From Thermosynechococcaceae cyanobacterium Okahandja (lineage in GTDB: Bacteria > Cyanobacteriota > Cyanobacteriia > Thermosynechococcales > Thermosynechococcaceae), in contig CP136945.1 of assembly GCA_041530395.1 (NCBI GenBank), positions 2,753,283 to 2,817,282 of the forward strand: a stretch of DNA of 64,000 nucleotides, given 5' to 3'. Positions 33,106 to 41,949 of this stretch are shown here, piece by piece; position 1 is the first letter of the stretch; each line of letters begins with the position of its first letter. A model generated the notes under the pieces. The model was not told the origin of the DNA and searched no databases. It saw only the letters and a program-made list of their open reading frames with translations. The position numbers and the translations under genes were made by a program.

Positions 33106-34269
33106 ATGGGGCAAACTGGTGTACTACTGTTAAATCTTGGCGGGCCAGATCGGCCAGAAGATGTCCGCCCCTTCCTCTATAACCTTTTCTCAGACCCGGA
33201 AATTATTCGCCTCCCTTTTCGCTGGTTGCAAAAGCCGCTCGCTTGGTTTATTTCCACCAGTCGTGCCCGTAAGTCCCAAGCCAACTATGCCCAAATTGGC
33301 GGTGGCTCGCCCCTACGACGCATTACCGAGCAACAAGCCAAAGCCCTTAAAGCTGCCCTCGCGGATCTGGGTATTGATGCGCATCTTTACATTGGGATGC
33401 GCTACTGGCACCCCTTTACAGAAGAGGCGATCGCCCAAATTAAGGCAGATAATATTCGCGATCTGGTGGTTTTGCCCCTCTACCCCCAGTATTCGATCAG
33501 CACCAGTGGCTCCAGTTTTCGCCTCCTCGAAGCCCTCTGGGAAAACGATGCCGACCTGCGCCAGATTCGCTACACTCTCATCCCAGCGTGGTACAACCAT
33601 CCGGGCTACGTGGCTGCCATGGCGGATCTGATCCGGCAAGAGCTAGATCAGTGCCCCAACCCCGACAGCGCCACTGTCTTCTTTAGTGCCCATGGTGTGC
33701 CCAAAAGCTACGTCACCGACGCTGGCGACCCCTATCAGGAGCAAATTGAAACCTGTGTTCGCTTGATCATGACGGCTCTTGGACGACCCAACCCCCACGT
33801 GTTGGCCTACCAAAGCCGTGTTGGGCCGGTGGAGTGGCTGCAACCCTACACCGAAGATATTATTCCCGAACTGGCCGCGCAGGGAGTCAAAACCCTTGTG
33901 GTGGTGCCCATTAGCTTTATCTCTGAGCATATCGAGACCCTCCAAGAAATTGATATTGAGTATCGGGAATTGGCAGAAGAGGCGGGCATCGAAGTCTTCC
34001 GCCGTGTCCCCGCCCTCAATGATCACGCGGGCTTTATTGCCGCCTTAGCTCAGCTTGTTAAAGAGGCTCTTGCTGCCCCCCCCCGCACGTTCGCAGATGT
34101 CAATACCCTGCGCAAGCGGGTGAAGCTCTACCCCCAAGAACGGTGGGAGTGGGGGATGACCTCCGCAGCAGAACGCTGGAATGGTCGCTTGGCCATGTTG
34201 GGGTTTATTGCCCTGATTATTGAACTCATTAGTGGCCAAGGTCCGCTGCACATGCTGGGGTTGCTGTAG
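33106..34269 (+). CDS. hemH: Ferrochelatase with C-terminal chlorophyll-binding-type helix
   Basis: A 387-residue ferrochelatase that inserts Fe2+ into protoporphyrin IX at the membrane. Visible are [13 protein letters not shown] at the N-terminus, [15 protein letters not shown], the catalytic His in [11 protein letters not shown] near residue 200, and [14 protein letters not shown] near 285. The last 45 residues contain [29 protein letters not shown], partly quoted here: [12 protein letters not shown]. This is a chlorophyll a/b-binding (CAB) motif like those of HLIPs, as found in cyanobacterial and some plastid HemH. It may help tune haem against chlorophyll synthesis. The frame opens with GTG 33091; ATG 33106 is preferred because it matches family length. 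Confidence 0.95.
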   Translation: MGQTGVLLLNLGGPDRPEDVRPFLYNLFSDPEIIRLPFRWLQKPLAWFISTSRARKSQANYAQIGGGSPLRRITEQQAKALKAALADLGIDAHLYIGMRYWHPFTEEAIAQIKADNIRDLVVLPLYPQYSISTSGSSFRLLEALWENDADLRQIRYTLIPAWYNHPGYVAAMADLIRQELDQCPNPDSATVFFSAHGVPKSYVTDAGDPYQEQIETCVRLIMTALGRPNPHVLAYQSRVGPVEWLQPYTEDIIPELAAQGVKTLVVVPISFISEHIETLQEIDIEYRELAEEAGIEVFRRVPALNDHAGFIAALAQLVKEALAAPPRTFADVNTLRKRVKLYPQERWEWGMTSAAERWNGRLAMLGFIALIIELISGQGPLHMLGLL

Positions 34270-34360
34270 CCCAACAAGCGGTCTGCTTCCCAAGGCTGTC
34301 CAAGCGCTATAATCTAGGTAAATAAAACGTAATAATCCTTAATAATTTACCTAGACCACC

Positions 34361-35356
34361 GTGACCACACTGTTGCAGCGCTTAATTCTCATTTGCCCCT
34401 TCTTTTTCTGGGGCACGGCAATGGTGGCAATGAAGGAGGTGCTGCCCCACACGTCGCCCTTTTTTGTGGCGGGGGTTCGGTTATTGCCGGCTGGGCTGCT
34501 GGTCCTGTTGGTGGCGATCGCCCTAGGTAAACCACAACCGAGTACACCTGCCGCGTGGCGGTGGATTGGCCTCTTTGCGCTGATTGATGGCCTGTTATTT
34601 CAGGGCTTTTTGGCCACTGGCTTAAGTAAAACTGGGGCGGGCCTCGGCTCCGTGATGATTGACTCCCAACCCTTGGCGGTGGCCCTACTCTCCCGCTGGC
34701 TTTACGCCGAGCGCGTGGGGGGCTGGGGCTGGCTGGGACTACTCCTTGGGCTGCTGGGAATTAGTTGCATTGGCATTGGCGATGATCTGGTGCATCTCCT
34801 GCGGCAGTCGCAGCCGCTGGCGGCTATTCCTTGGTCCGACTGGGGGCAGCGGGGGGAACTGTGGATGCTGCTCGCCGCCCTGTCGATGGCGGTGGGCACC
34901 ATTTTGATGCGACCGGTGGCGCGCCATAGCGATCCGGTGGTGGCTACAGGCTGGCACATGGTCTTGGGGGGAATTCCCCTGTTGGCGATCGCCAGCTTCC
35001 AGCAGCCAGCCCCATGGCAAGATTTGCTCTTCCCCGATCTGCTGAACTTGGGGTATGCCACCCTCTTTGGCAGCGCCATTGCCTACGGGATCTTTTTCTA
35101 CTTTGCGGCCAAAGGCAATTTAACCAGCCTCAGTGCCCTGACGTTTCTGACACCAGTGTTTGCCCTGACCTTTGGCCATCTGCTACTGGCGGAAACCCTA
35201 AGTCGGCTACAATTGCTGGGGGTCGGTTTAACCCTAATCAGTATTTATCTGATTAATCAGCGCCATGTTTTGGGGGGCTGGTGGCAGCAGTTGCCCCTCT
35301 CGGGACGCTTACGGCAGCCAGAAGCCGTCCCTGTCAATTTATCGGATCGCCCTTAA
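34361..35356 (+). CDS. EamA/DMT-family transporter
   Basis: A 331-residue membrane protein with ten predicted helices in two EamA repeats. Repeat one starts FFFWGTAMVAMKEVLP and has a TGLSKTGAGLGSVMID segment, and repeat two starts near residue 165 (ALSMAVGTILMRPVARHS). The Drug/Metabolite Transporter superfamily exports or imports small metabolites such as amino acids. Nothing in the sequence picks the substrate. Translation most likely starts at GTG 34361. The gene is separated from hemH by about 90 bases and is directly followed by the 59-bp IS remnant. Confidence 0.85.
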   Translation: MTTLLQRLILICPFFFWGTAMVAMKEVLPHTSPFFVAGVRLLPAGLLVLLVAIALGKPQPSTPAAWRWIGLFALIDGLLFQGFLATGLSKTGAGLGSVMIDSQPLAVALLSRWLYAERVGGWGWLGLLLGLLGISCIGIGDDLVHLLRQSQPLAAIPWSDWGQRGELWMLLAALSMAVGTILMRPVARHSDPVVATGWHMVLGGIPLLAIASFQQPAPWQDLLFPDLLNLGYATLFGSAIAYGIFFYFAAKGNLTSLSALTFLTPVFALTFGHLLLAETLSRLQLLGVGLTLISIYLINQRHVLGGWWQQLPLSGRLRQPEAVPVNLSDRP

Positions 35357-35410
35357 CTTTTGAGGGGTTCGGGGGGCAAGGGGCAGCATCAGCGTCGGGA
35401 GGATGTCACA
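35352..35410. repeat. 59-bp end-to-end remnant of the IS copy 2 element (MITE-like)
   Basis: Bases 35352-35374 match the left end of IS copy 2 (22480-22502) at 21 of 23 positions, and 35380-35410 match its right end (23504-23534) at 29 of 31. Only five bases lie between. The hairpin core of the left end and all of tnpB are missing. It is therefore an internal deletion product or a minimal non-autonomous copy. It begins inside the last codons of the EamA gene, supplying its stop codon region, and ends two bases before the permease start. Confidence 0.78.
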
Positions 35411-35412
35411 CT

Positions 35413-36690
35413 ATGCTAAAGCGGGAACTGGGTCTGGGGGGAGCCATCCTCACCGGGCTAGGCTCGATGATTGGTACGGGTATTTTCGTGAGTCTTGGCC
35501 TTGCGACGGGTATTGCGGGTTCATGGGTACTGGTTGCCCTAGCTTTAGCGGCGGGCTTAGCGCTGTGCAACGGCCTCAATAGTGCTCAACTGGCAGCCAG
35601 CCATCCGGTAAGTGGGGGTACCTATGAGTACGGCTACCGCTACCTCAGTCCTGCGGTTGGGTTTACGGCGGGCTGGATGTTTTTGCTGGCCAAGTCAGCA
35701 TCAGCCGCTACCGCCGCCTTGGGGTGTATGGGCTATCTGTTCAGTGTGCTGCCCGTGGCTGGCCTACCCGATGTTGTGCCGGTTGTCGGGGCGATCCTGC
35801 TCATTGGGGTGCTCACGGGGGTTGTGCTCCTCGGGGTGCAGCGCTCGAACCAAGTCAATTTGCTGATTCTTAGCATTACCTTCGTGAGTTTGTTGGCCTT
35901 TGTGGGAGCAGCCACCCAGTACGCTCAGCGCCACGGTTGGGTGGGGTTAACCCTCGGTTGGGATGCCCTACGGCTGCCGCATCTGCTACAGGCAACGGCT
36001 CTGATGTTTGTTGCCTACAGCGGCTATGCCCGCATTACCGTTCTCGGCGAAGAAGTCCAAAACCCCCAACGCACCATCCCCCGCGCCGTTGGTTTGACGA
36101 TTGGCCTTGTTCTGCTGCTCTACACCAGCGTGGCGATCGCGGCCCTAGGTGGGGTCGGTGCCACCGCCTTCGCGCAGGCGACCCATCAGCAGGCGGCGCC
36201 CCTCGAGATACTTGCCGCCAGTTTTGGCATTCCTTGGGTACCGGTTCTAATTGCGGTGGGTGCCCTCACGGCAATGGTGGGGATTTTGCTGAACCTGATT
36301 CTGGGGTTGTCGCGAATGGTGCTGGCCATGGCGCGGCGCGGTGATCTGCCCCCAGTCTTAGCCCGTCTCAATCGTGAGGGAACACGGCCAACGGCGGCGA
36401 TTCTGACCGTTAGCTTGGGCATTTGCCTGCTGGTGCTCTTTGGCAATGTCAAAACCACGTGGTCCTTTAGTGCCTTTAGCGTTTTGATCTACTACGCCAT
36501 TACCAACTGGGCAGCGCTACAGTTGACATCGGGCGATCGCCAGTTTCCCCGCTGGGTTGCCATGGTTGGCCTGCTCGGGTGTACGGGGCTAGCCCTTTGG
36601 GTAGAACCAGTGGTGTGGCTCAGCGGTAGTGCCCTGATCGTCCTTGGCTTGGGGTGGCACTATTGGCTGCGCAGCGGAAAAGCCGCTTGA
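35413..36690 (+). CDS. APC-superfamily amino acid permease
   Basis: A 425-residue transporter with about 12 helices. The N-terminus has GLGSMIGTGIFVSLG, the unwound first-helix motif of APC transporters, and the sixth helix has LMFVAYSGYARITVLGEEVQNPQ, with the conserved acidic pair. Both points bind the substrate amine and carboxyl. The substrate is not determined; cationic amino acids or polyamines are common in this group. ATG 35413 is the first sensible start, because the frame upstream (from 35281) crosses the IS remnant and the end of the EamA gene. The remnant right before the ATG may have changed its expression. Its 3' end overlaps the gerMN gene by 31 bases. Confidence 0.87.
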   Translation: MLKRELGLGGAILTGLGSMIGTGIFVSLGLATGIAGSWVLVALALAAGLALCNGLNSAQLAASHPVSGGTYEYGYRYLSPAVGFTAGWMFLLAKSASAATAALGCMGYLFSVLPVAGLPDVVPVVGAILLIGVLTGVVLLGVQRSNQVNLLILSITFVSLLAFVGAATQYAQRHGWVGLTLGWDALRLPHLLQATALMFVAYSGYARITVLGEEVQNPQRTIPRAVGLTIGLVLLLYTSVAIAALGGVGATAFAQATHQQAAPLEILAASFGIPWVPVLIAVGALTAMVGILLNLILGLSRMVLAMARRGDLPPVLARLNREGTRPTAAILTVSLGICLLVLFGNVKTTWSFSAFSVLIYYAITNWAALQLTSGDRQFPRWVAMVGLLGCTGLALWVEPVVWLSGSALIVLGLGWHYWLRSGKAA

Positions 36691-37250
36691 AACTGCTGGC
36701 GGCTCATGGGTTGGGTCACCTCGAGTCCTTCGCCCCCCAATACCCGCAACGGCTCGCCGCTAACCGAAATCCACACGGGTGCATTAGGGTCACCGGCTGT
36801 AGCGGTATAAATTAGTTGGCCTAAGCGTCCTTGCATCGAAGCGCTGCCGCCACCCCGGACAAACTCCGCCGACAGGTCAATGTGAATGCCATCCGCTTTT
36901 ACCTCAACTCGATTCAAGCGGGTATTGGCGGGAATACTAGTGGCCACATCGCCGTTGGCCGGCCCTGCCAATAGGCGCTCTAGGCGCGATTTAATCAGAA
37001 GTTCTGGCTGGGCGGGGTTTGCCTCCAGACGCATGGTGGTTGGCACCAGAACCAACGTGTCGTCCTTATTCACAAGCCAAAATACTTGTGTGTCCTGCTG
37101 CTGCGCCCCGGTTGTGACGGGTGGTGGTGAATCGCCGCCAGCGAACCAAGGGGGATTGAGGGTAAGCCAGACAGCGGTTCCTGCCGAAGCCAAGCCCACT
37201 GCCGCCAGCACAATCAGGGCGGGACGGGAACGGGTTACTTTCGAGATCAT
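36660..37250 (-). CDS. GerMN domain protein, membrane anchored
   Basis: A 196-residue protein with an N-terminal transmembrane anchor (about residues 10-30, ALIVLAAVGLASAGTAVWL) and a GerMN domain. The domain has TQVFWLVNKDDTLVLVPTT, LERLLAGPANGDVATSIP, the segment LNRVEVKADGIHIDLSAEF, and LGQLIYTATAGDPNAPV. GerMN proteins occur in spore germination and also in many non-sporing bacteria, where they are linked to cell envelope. Function here is unknown. A GTG start at 37277, directly after the rsmG stop, is possible; ATG 37250 is preferred because it begins at the charged-then-hydrophobic anchor. It is the last gene in the minus-strand run from pcyA. Confidence 0.82.
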   Translation of the reverse strand: MISKVTRSRPALIVLAAVGLASAGTAVWLTLNPPWFAGGDSPPPVTTGAQQQDTQVFWLVNKDDTLVLVPTTMRLEANPAQPELLIKSRLERLLAGPANGDVATSIPANTRLNRVEVKADGIHIDLSAEFVRGGGSASMQGRLGQLIYTATAGDPNAPVWISVSGEPLRVLGGEGLEVTQPMSRQQFQAAFPLRSQ

Positions 37251-37277
37251 TTGGCGTGCCTTTGTGTAGGGGTGCAC

Positions 37278-37982
37278 CTAACTATTTTGGGACGCAGTGG
37301 GACGGGCGATCGGTTCCCCACGTTGCAGGTAGAGGCAGTGGCGCTGCGCTTGAGTAAGGGGGGTCACAAAGCCTTGCAACTCCAAAACGTGAGCGGAGTA
37401 GCGACGCAGCAGGGGGATTAGGGCAGCCTCCTCAGCCGCTGTCCACTGACCGCGATACAGAATCAGAATACCCCCCGGGCGCACGCGGGGCAAACCGTAC
37501 TGGCAGCAGCGGGTCAGATCGCCCACCGCCCGCATCACGGCCAAGTCGTAGGTGGAGGGGTGATTTTCTGCCCGCCCCCACTCAGCCCTGAGGTGCTTTA
37601 ATTCAAGGTGTTGAGGCAGCGATTCAAGGAATCTTACCTTCTTTTGGGTTGCCTCCAGTAAGGTCACGTGCCAGTCAGGCCGGGCGATCGCCACCGGTAC
37701 TCCCGGAAAACCACCGCCACTGCCAATATCAATCACCCGCTGAATCGAAACACCCCAAGGTTCAGATGCTGACCCCAACCATGGGGCAATGCCCCGCAGC
37801 GAATCCCAGAGGTGTTTTTCCCAAAAATCCGTTGCGGCGGTAATACGAGTGAGGTTCACCGACTGGTTAGCCGTTAAAATTGCCCGGTAAAACCGCTGAA
37901 ACTGCTCCTGTTGCTGCGGTGTGGGCTGCCAGTGCAGCGTCTCTTCCCACAGGGAGTCCAGAACGGGGTTAGCTGTCGCCAT
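37278..37982 (-). CDS. rsmG: 16S rRNA (guanine527-N7)-methyltransferase
   Basis: A 234-residue GidB/RsmG methyltransferase that makes m7G at position 527 of 16S rRNA. The SAM-binding core is VIDIGSGGGFPGVPVAI at about residues 86-102, with the Lys-rich acceptor region before it (NLTRITAATDFWEKHLWDS) and VMRAVGDL near 155. Length is standard. ATG 37982 gives MATANPVLDSL; a GTG one codon earlier is possible. The start overlaps the stop of the acidic 104-residue gene by 14 bases, which suggests coupling. Loss of m7G527 gives low-level streptomycin resistance in other bacteria. Confidence 0.93.
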   Translation of the reverse strand: MATANPVLDSLWEETLHWQPTPQQQEQFQRFYRAILTANQSVNLTRITAATDFWEKHLWDSLRGIAPWLGSASEPWGVSIQRVIDIGSGGGFPGVPVAIARPDWHVTLLEATQKKVRFLESLPQHLELKHLRAEWGRAENHPSTYDLAVMRAVGDLTRCCQYGLPRVRPGGILILYRGQWTAAEEAALIPLLRRYSAHVLELQGFVTPLTQAQRHCLYLQRGEPIARPTASQNS

Positions 37983-38283
37983 CACCCGCCGGCAGTTCTT
38001 TTTTGGCGGTGAGCACGTCCCATGCCGCTTTCAGCCGCTCCTCGAAGTCCTTGACCTGTACCGAGACCGTATCGGCGTTGGCCTTAAGGTCGGCGATCGC
38101 TGCTTCTAGAGCCTTTTGCACATCTGCGGGCAGCGCCTTCAATTGAGCCGCGGCAAATCGTTGCAAGGCAGCCATGAGCGCCTTTGCTGCCTCAGCCACT
38201 TCTTCAGGGTTGGCGGTAGTCGGTTCAGATGTGGCGGCATCAACCGTTTCCGTCGTTTCCGTAGAGGTTGGTTCTTCAGACAT
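37969..38283 (-). CDS. Small acidic helical protein of unknown function
   Basis: A 104-residue protein I do not recognise by name. The first 33 residues (SEEPTSTETTETVDAATSEP as quoted in part) are Glu- and Thr-rich and look disordered; the rest is one or two long amphipathic helices (AEAAKALMAALQRFAAAQLK and VQKALEAAIADLKANADTVS). It has no Cys and no obvious membrane helix. The frame opens at 38382, but ATG 38283 is preferred because the upstream part runs opposite other sequence and includes the M23 gene's end. It sits between the M23 peptidase and rsmG genes and is coupled to rsmG by a 14-base overlap. Confidence 0.65.
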   Translation of the reverse strand: MSEEPTSTETTETVDAATSEPTTANPEEVAEAAKALMAALQRFAAAQLKALPADVQKALEAAIADLKANADTVSVQVKDFEERLKAAWDVLTAKKELPAGDGDS

Positions 38284-38339
38284 ATGCGCCATTGCTCCCA
38301 AGCAAACATCTAATGGTGAGTATAGCTTTTTCAATTGGA

Positions 38340-39194
38340 TTACCGCCAAGCCTGCGTCATCCATAGACGCGGGTCCACGCACTCGCCGTTGACGTAGAGT
38401 CCCCAGTGCAAATGGGGGCCGGTAGAAGCACCCGTGTTCCCCACCGTGCCAATCACCTGACCCGCTTCCACCATTTGTCCCTCCTGCACCTGAATTTGAT
38501 CTAAGTGTAAGTAAATCGTTAAAACTCCCTGACCATGATCAATGCCAACCGTATTGCCGTGAATTAAAAACCCTTGGGCTTCGCGGCCTACAAGGGCAAC
38601 CCGGCCCCGCTGCGCCGCCAACACCGCGGATCCCCGCGGCCCCGCATAATCAAGACCCCGATGAAAATAGTCTTGGGCAAACACGCCGTTGTAGTAGCGG
38701 CGGACACCGTAGGGGGTGGTCACTGGCCCACTATTGGGGCGCACAAACGCACCCGTCCAGAGTTTTTCAGGGGTCACTAGGGCTTTGAAGGCATCTACCC
38801 GATCAAATTCAGCATCCGTCCCTTGGGTGTCTTTGCCCGGCGGTAGCCAAATCCGTTGGATCGGAAAGGAGCGATTGCCCACCCACAACAGCATATTCCG
38901 GGTTTCGCCCCCCGCCCGCACAATGAGCGATCGCCGTCCCGGAGGTTGCAAGGGCGTTGTGGGGACAAAGGCGCGCCACTGCTGCGGCCCAATGGCAAAT
39001 ACGGGCATTGGCTTGCCGCCTGCCTCCACCGTAGGTTCCTCACTGGCGGTTACGGTAATGGCAAAGGTATCCCCCAAAACAGCGCGATCTGGACTAACGC
39101 TCACACTCAACGGCACCGTAGCGCGGCTAAGGGGGGTCGCTAGGCTCATCAGGGCAACAGTGGGAAGCCACCAGGGAAAGAGGTGCTTAGACAT
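38340..39194 (-). CDS. M23-family metallopeptidase, exported
   Basis: A 284-residue protein with a signal peptide (about residues 1-25). It has a beta-rich N-terminal region and a C-terminal M23 (LytM) domain from about residue 150. Zinc ligands are visible: His in YFHRGLDYAGP, Asp of the same segment, and His in TGPHLHWGLYV. Such enzymes cut peptide cross-links in peptidoglycan, or act as LytM activators if ligands are lost; here the HxH ligands are kept. It belongs to the run pcyA-M23-acidic gene-rsmG-gerMN and follows pcyA by 23 bases. The frame begins two codons earlier with TTG; ATG 39194 is preferred. Confidence 0.88.
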   Translation of the reverse strand: MSKHLFPWWLPTVALMSLATPLSRATVPLSVSVSPDRAVLGDTFAITVTASEEPTVEAGGKPMPVFAIGPQQWRAFVPTTPLQPPGRRSLIVRAGGETRNMLLWVGNRSFPIQRIWLPPGKDTQGTDAEFDRVDAFKALVTPEKLWTGAFVRPNSGPVTTPYGVRRYYNGVFAQDYFHRGLDYAGPRGSAVLAAQRGRVALVGREAQGFLIHGNTVGIDHGQGVLTIYLHLDQIQVQEGQMVEAGQVIGTVGNTGASTGPHLHWGLYVNGECVDPRLWMTQAWR

Positions 39195-39217
39195 CGGCAA
39201 ACCCTCGGCAACAGCCT

Positions 39218-39928
39218 CTATAACGGGGGTACGTCAAATAAGACAGTTGTCATATACCGCTGCGCCCACGCATCGCCAAAGGCTTTTTCGAGGACACGAC
39301 GGGTTTTATCATTTTGCTGCTGCTGTTGGCAATACCGCTGCTGACCGGCAATCACTGGCTGCGGATCCGCAAGGGGCGTGCTCTGCTGACTTAAGAGGCA
39401 GTGCAGCCGCAGGTAGTCGCCAATGCGATCGAGGAACTGTTGCTCTTCCTGTGGCCCTTGGGGACGAATAAAGAGGCAGAAGGGGGAAAAAATATAGCCC
39501 CACGCCGGTAGCTCTCGCGGTTGGCTAAACTCTATGACTGGCAATGCCTTCAGCGCCGCCGTGTAGGCCGCAGGAAGCTCTCCGGTCACCGGCGAGAGAT
39601 CCACAATGGCCGCACTAATTTGACCACGACCCCCCACCAAATCACAGCCAAACATGGGTAAGTCATAATTGGGCTGGGGAAACATCACACAGTGCAAAAT
39701 ATCGAGGCTGTTTCCCACCCGCGCCAGTTCTAGGTGCAGTTTACGGAAGGGCGGGGCTTGATAGCAGTGGTTTTCAATGACGAGGCGCTCCCCCTCGAGT
39801 TTGCCTTCCACATAGCCCAAATCAGCGGGGAGTTGGTAAGGCGCAAGGCTAAGATGGGCCTGCCAAATCTGCTCGATGCGATCGGCCAAGCGCTGGATGA
39901 GGGGATGTTGCTGCTGACGGAGAGACAT
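39218..39928 (-). CDS. pcyA: Phycocyanobilin:ferredoxin oxidoreductase
   Basis: A 236-residue PcyA that reduces biliverdin IXalpha to phycocyanobilin in two two-electron steps with ferredoxin, giving the chromophore of phycobilisomes and phytochromes. Sequence features include [18 protein letters not shown] (Glu and His of the active site), [15 protein letters not shown] with the catalytic Asp, and [10 protein letters not shown]. Length matches cyanobacterial PcyA. The frame opens at 39979, but ATG 39928 ([10 protein letters not shown]) is preferred. It heads the minus-strand run to gerMN. Confidence 0.95.
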   Translation of the reverse strand: MSLRQQQHPLIQRLADRIEQIWQAHLSLAPYQLPADLGYVEGKLEGERLVIENHCYQAPPFRKLHLELARVGNSLDILHCVMFPQPNYDLPMFGCDLVGGRGQISAAIVDLSPVTGELPAAYTAALKALPVIEFSQPRELPAWGYIFSPFCLFIRPQGPQEEQQFLDRIGDYLRLHCLLSQQSTPLADPQPVIAGQQRYCQQQQQNDKTRRVLEKAFGDAWAQRYMTTVLFDVPPL

Positions 39929-40015
39929 ACCTACCCATCCTAGCCCAAGGCCGGGCAACTTGCGACAGACCATGGCCACCGCTAAACTAAACCTTCAGTA
40001 AATGACCGAGGCACC

Positions 40016-41938
40016 ATGCACACTCAACTTGCTCCTGCCATTGATGAACAGAAGCTACAACAAGCCATTCGCGCCAGCCAAGACTATCTCCTTTCGCAGC
40101 AATACGCGGATGGCTACTGGTGGGCAGAGCTAGAGTCGAATGTCACGATGACGGCAGAGGTAATTCTGCTGCACAAGATCTGGGGGACGGAGCACCGACT
40201 GCCCTTTGCGAAAGCGGAGCACTACCTGCGGCTGAACCAACGGCAGCACGGTGGTTGGGAGTTGTTCTACGGGGATGGCGGCGACCTCAGTACCAGTGTT
40301 GAAGCCTACATGGGTTTACGGCTGTTGGGTGTGCCCGCTGAGGATCCGGCACTGGTCAAAGCACGACAATTTATTCTGGCGCGGGGCGGCATTAGCAAAA
40401 CCCGTATTTTTACTAAGCTGCATCTGGCGCTCCTTGGCTGTTATGACTGGCGGGGCATCCCCTCGCTGCCGCCCTGGATTATGCTGCTACCGGAAGGCAG
40501 CCCCTTCACCATCTATGAGATGTCCAGTTGGGCGCGCGGCAGTACGGTGCCGTTGCTCATTGTCATGGATCGCAAGCCCGTGTATCCGATGCAGCCGGCG
40601 ATTAGCCTCGATGAACTGTACGTGGAAGGACGCGCCAATGCCTCGTGGGAACTGCCCCGCCAAGGCAACTGGGGGGATCTGTTCATTGGCTTAGATCAGG
40701 TGTTTAAGTTCTGCGAGGCGTGGAACCTAAACCCCCTGCGAGAGGAAGGCCTCAAGGCTGCCGAGAAATGGGTACTGGAGCGACAGGAGGCCAGTGGCGA
40801 CTGGGGAGGCATTATTCCGGCAATGCTGAACTCCCTGTTAGCCCTGCGGGTGCTCAATTATGCCGTGGATGACCCTGTGGTGCAGCGGGGCATGGCGGCA
40901 GTGGATCGCTTTGCTATTGAAACAGAAACCGAGTACCGCGTGCAGCCCTGCGTCTCGCCAGTGTGGGATACGGCCTTAGTGATGCGTGCCATGGTTGATT
41001 CTGGCATGGCTCCCGACCATCCCGCCTTGGTGAAAGCGGGCGAGTGGCTGCTCTCGAAGCAAATCCTTGACTATGGCGACTGGCACGTTAAAAATAAAAC
41101 GGGTCGGCCCGGGGGCTGGGCCTTTGAGTTTGAGAACCGCTTTTACCCGGATGTGGATGATACGGCGGTGGTGGTGATGGCCCTACAGGCGGTGACCCTC
41201 CCCAACGAAACGGTGAAGCAACAGGCAATGGAGCGGGCGGCGGCCTGGATTGCCTCGATGCAGTGCCGTCCGGGGGGCTGGGCTGCCTTTGATGTGGACA
41301 ACGATCAAGACTGGTTGAACGCGATCCCCTACGGCGATCTCAAGGCCATGATTGACCCGAATACGGCAGATGTAACGGCGCGGGTGCTGGAAATGGTGGG
41401 TCGTTGCTCCCTCACGTTTGAAAGTACTGCCTTAGATCGCGCCTTGGCCTACCTACGCAATGAGCAGGAACCGGAAGGCTGTTGGTTTGGCCGCTGGGGG
41501 GTGAATTATATCTACGGTACCAGTGGTGTCCTAGCGGCCTTGGCCTTGGTTGCTCCCCGCTACGATCGCTGGCGCATTCGCCGCGCGGCAGACTGGCTGG
41601 TGCAATGCCAAAATTCCGATGGCGGCTGGGGCGAAACCTGCTGGAGCTATAACGATCCCTCTCTGAAGGGCAAGGGGGATAGCACTGCGTCCCAAACGGC
41701 TTGGGCACTGATTGGGTTGCTGGCGGCAGCAGAAGCAACGGGAGATGCGGCAACGGATGCCATTGAGCGGGGGGTGGCCTACCTACTGCAAACCCAGCGT
41801 AGCGATGGGACATGGCATGAGGATTACTTTACGGGTACGGGGTTTCCCTGCCACTTCTACCTGAAGTACCACTACTACCAGCAGCATTTTCCCTTAACGG
41901 CCTTGGGGCGCTATGCCCAGTGGCGGGCGCAAGCTTAG
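40016..41938 (+). CDS. shc: Squalene-hopene cyclase
   Basis: A 640-residue terpene cyclase that turns squalene into hopene and diplopterol, the precursors of membrane hopanoids. The protonation motif DVDDTAVVVM is at about residue 375. Several QW repeats are present, for example GGWGETCWSYNDPSL and SDGTWHEDYFTGTGFP near the C-terminus, plus QRQHGGWELFYGDGGDLS near residue 75. Hopanoids strengthen membranes and suit a thermophile. A possible leading promoter lies between it and pcyA (39929-40015), which is divergent. Length is typical for bacterial SHC. Confidence 0.95.
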   Translation: MHTQLAPAIDEQKLQQAIRASQDYLLSQQYADGYWWAELESNVTMTAEVILLHKIWGTEHRLPFAKAEHYLRLNQRQHGGWELFYGDGGDLSTSVEAYMGLRLLGVPAEDPALVKARQFILARGGISKTRIFTKLHLALLGCYDWRGIPSLPPWIMLLPEGSPFTIYEMSSWARGSTVPLLIVMDRKPVYPMQPAISLDELYVEGRANASWELPRQGNWGDLFIGLDQVFKFCEAWNLNPLREEGLKAAEKWVLERQEASGDWGGIIPAMLNSLLALRVLNYAVDDPVVQRGMAAVDRFAIETETEYRVQPCVSPVWDTALVMRAMVDSGMAPDHPALVKAGEWLLSKQILDYGDWHVKNKTGRPGGWAFEFENRFYPDVDDTAVVVMALQAVTLPNETVKQQAMERAAAWIASMQCRPGGWAAFDVDNDQDWLNAIPYGDLKAMIDPNTADVTARVLEMVGRCSLTFESTALDRALAYLRNEQEPEGCWFGRWGVNYIYGTSGVLAALALVAPRYDRWRIRRAADWLVQCQNSDGGWGETCWSYNDPSLKGKGDSTASQTAWALIGLLAAAEATGDAATDAIERGVAYLLQTQRSDGTWHEDYFTGTGFPCHFYLKYHYYQQHFPLTALGRYAQWRAQA

Positions 41939-41949
41939 TTGTTACAAGC

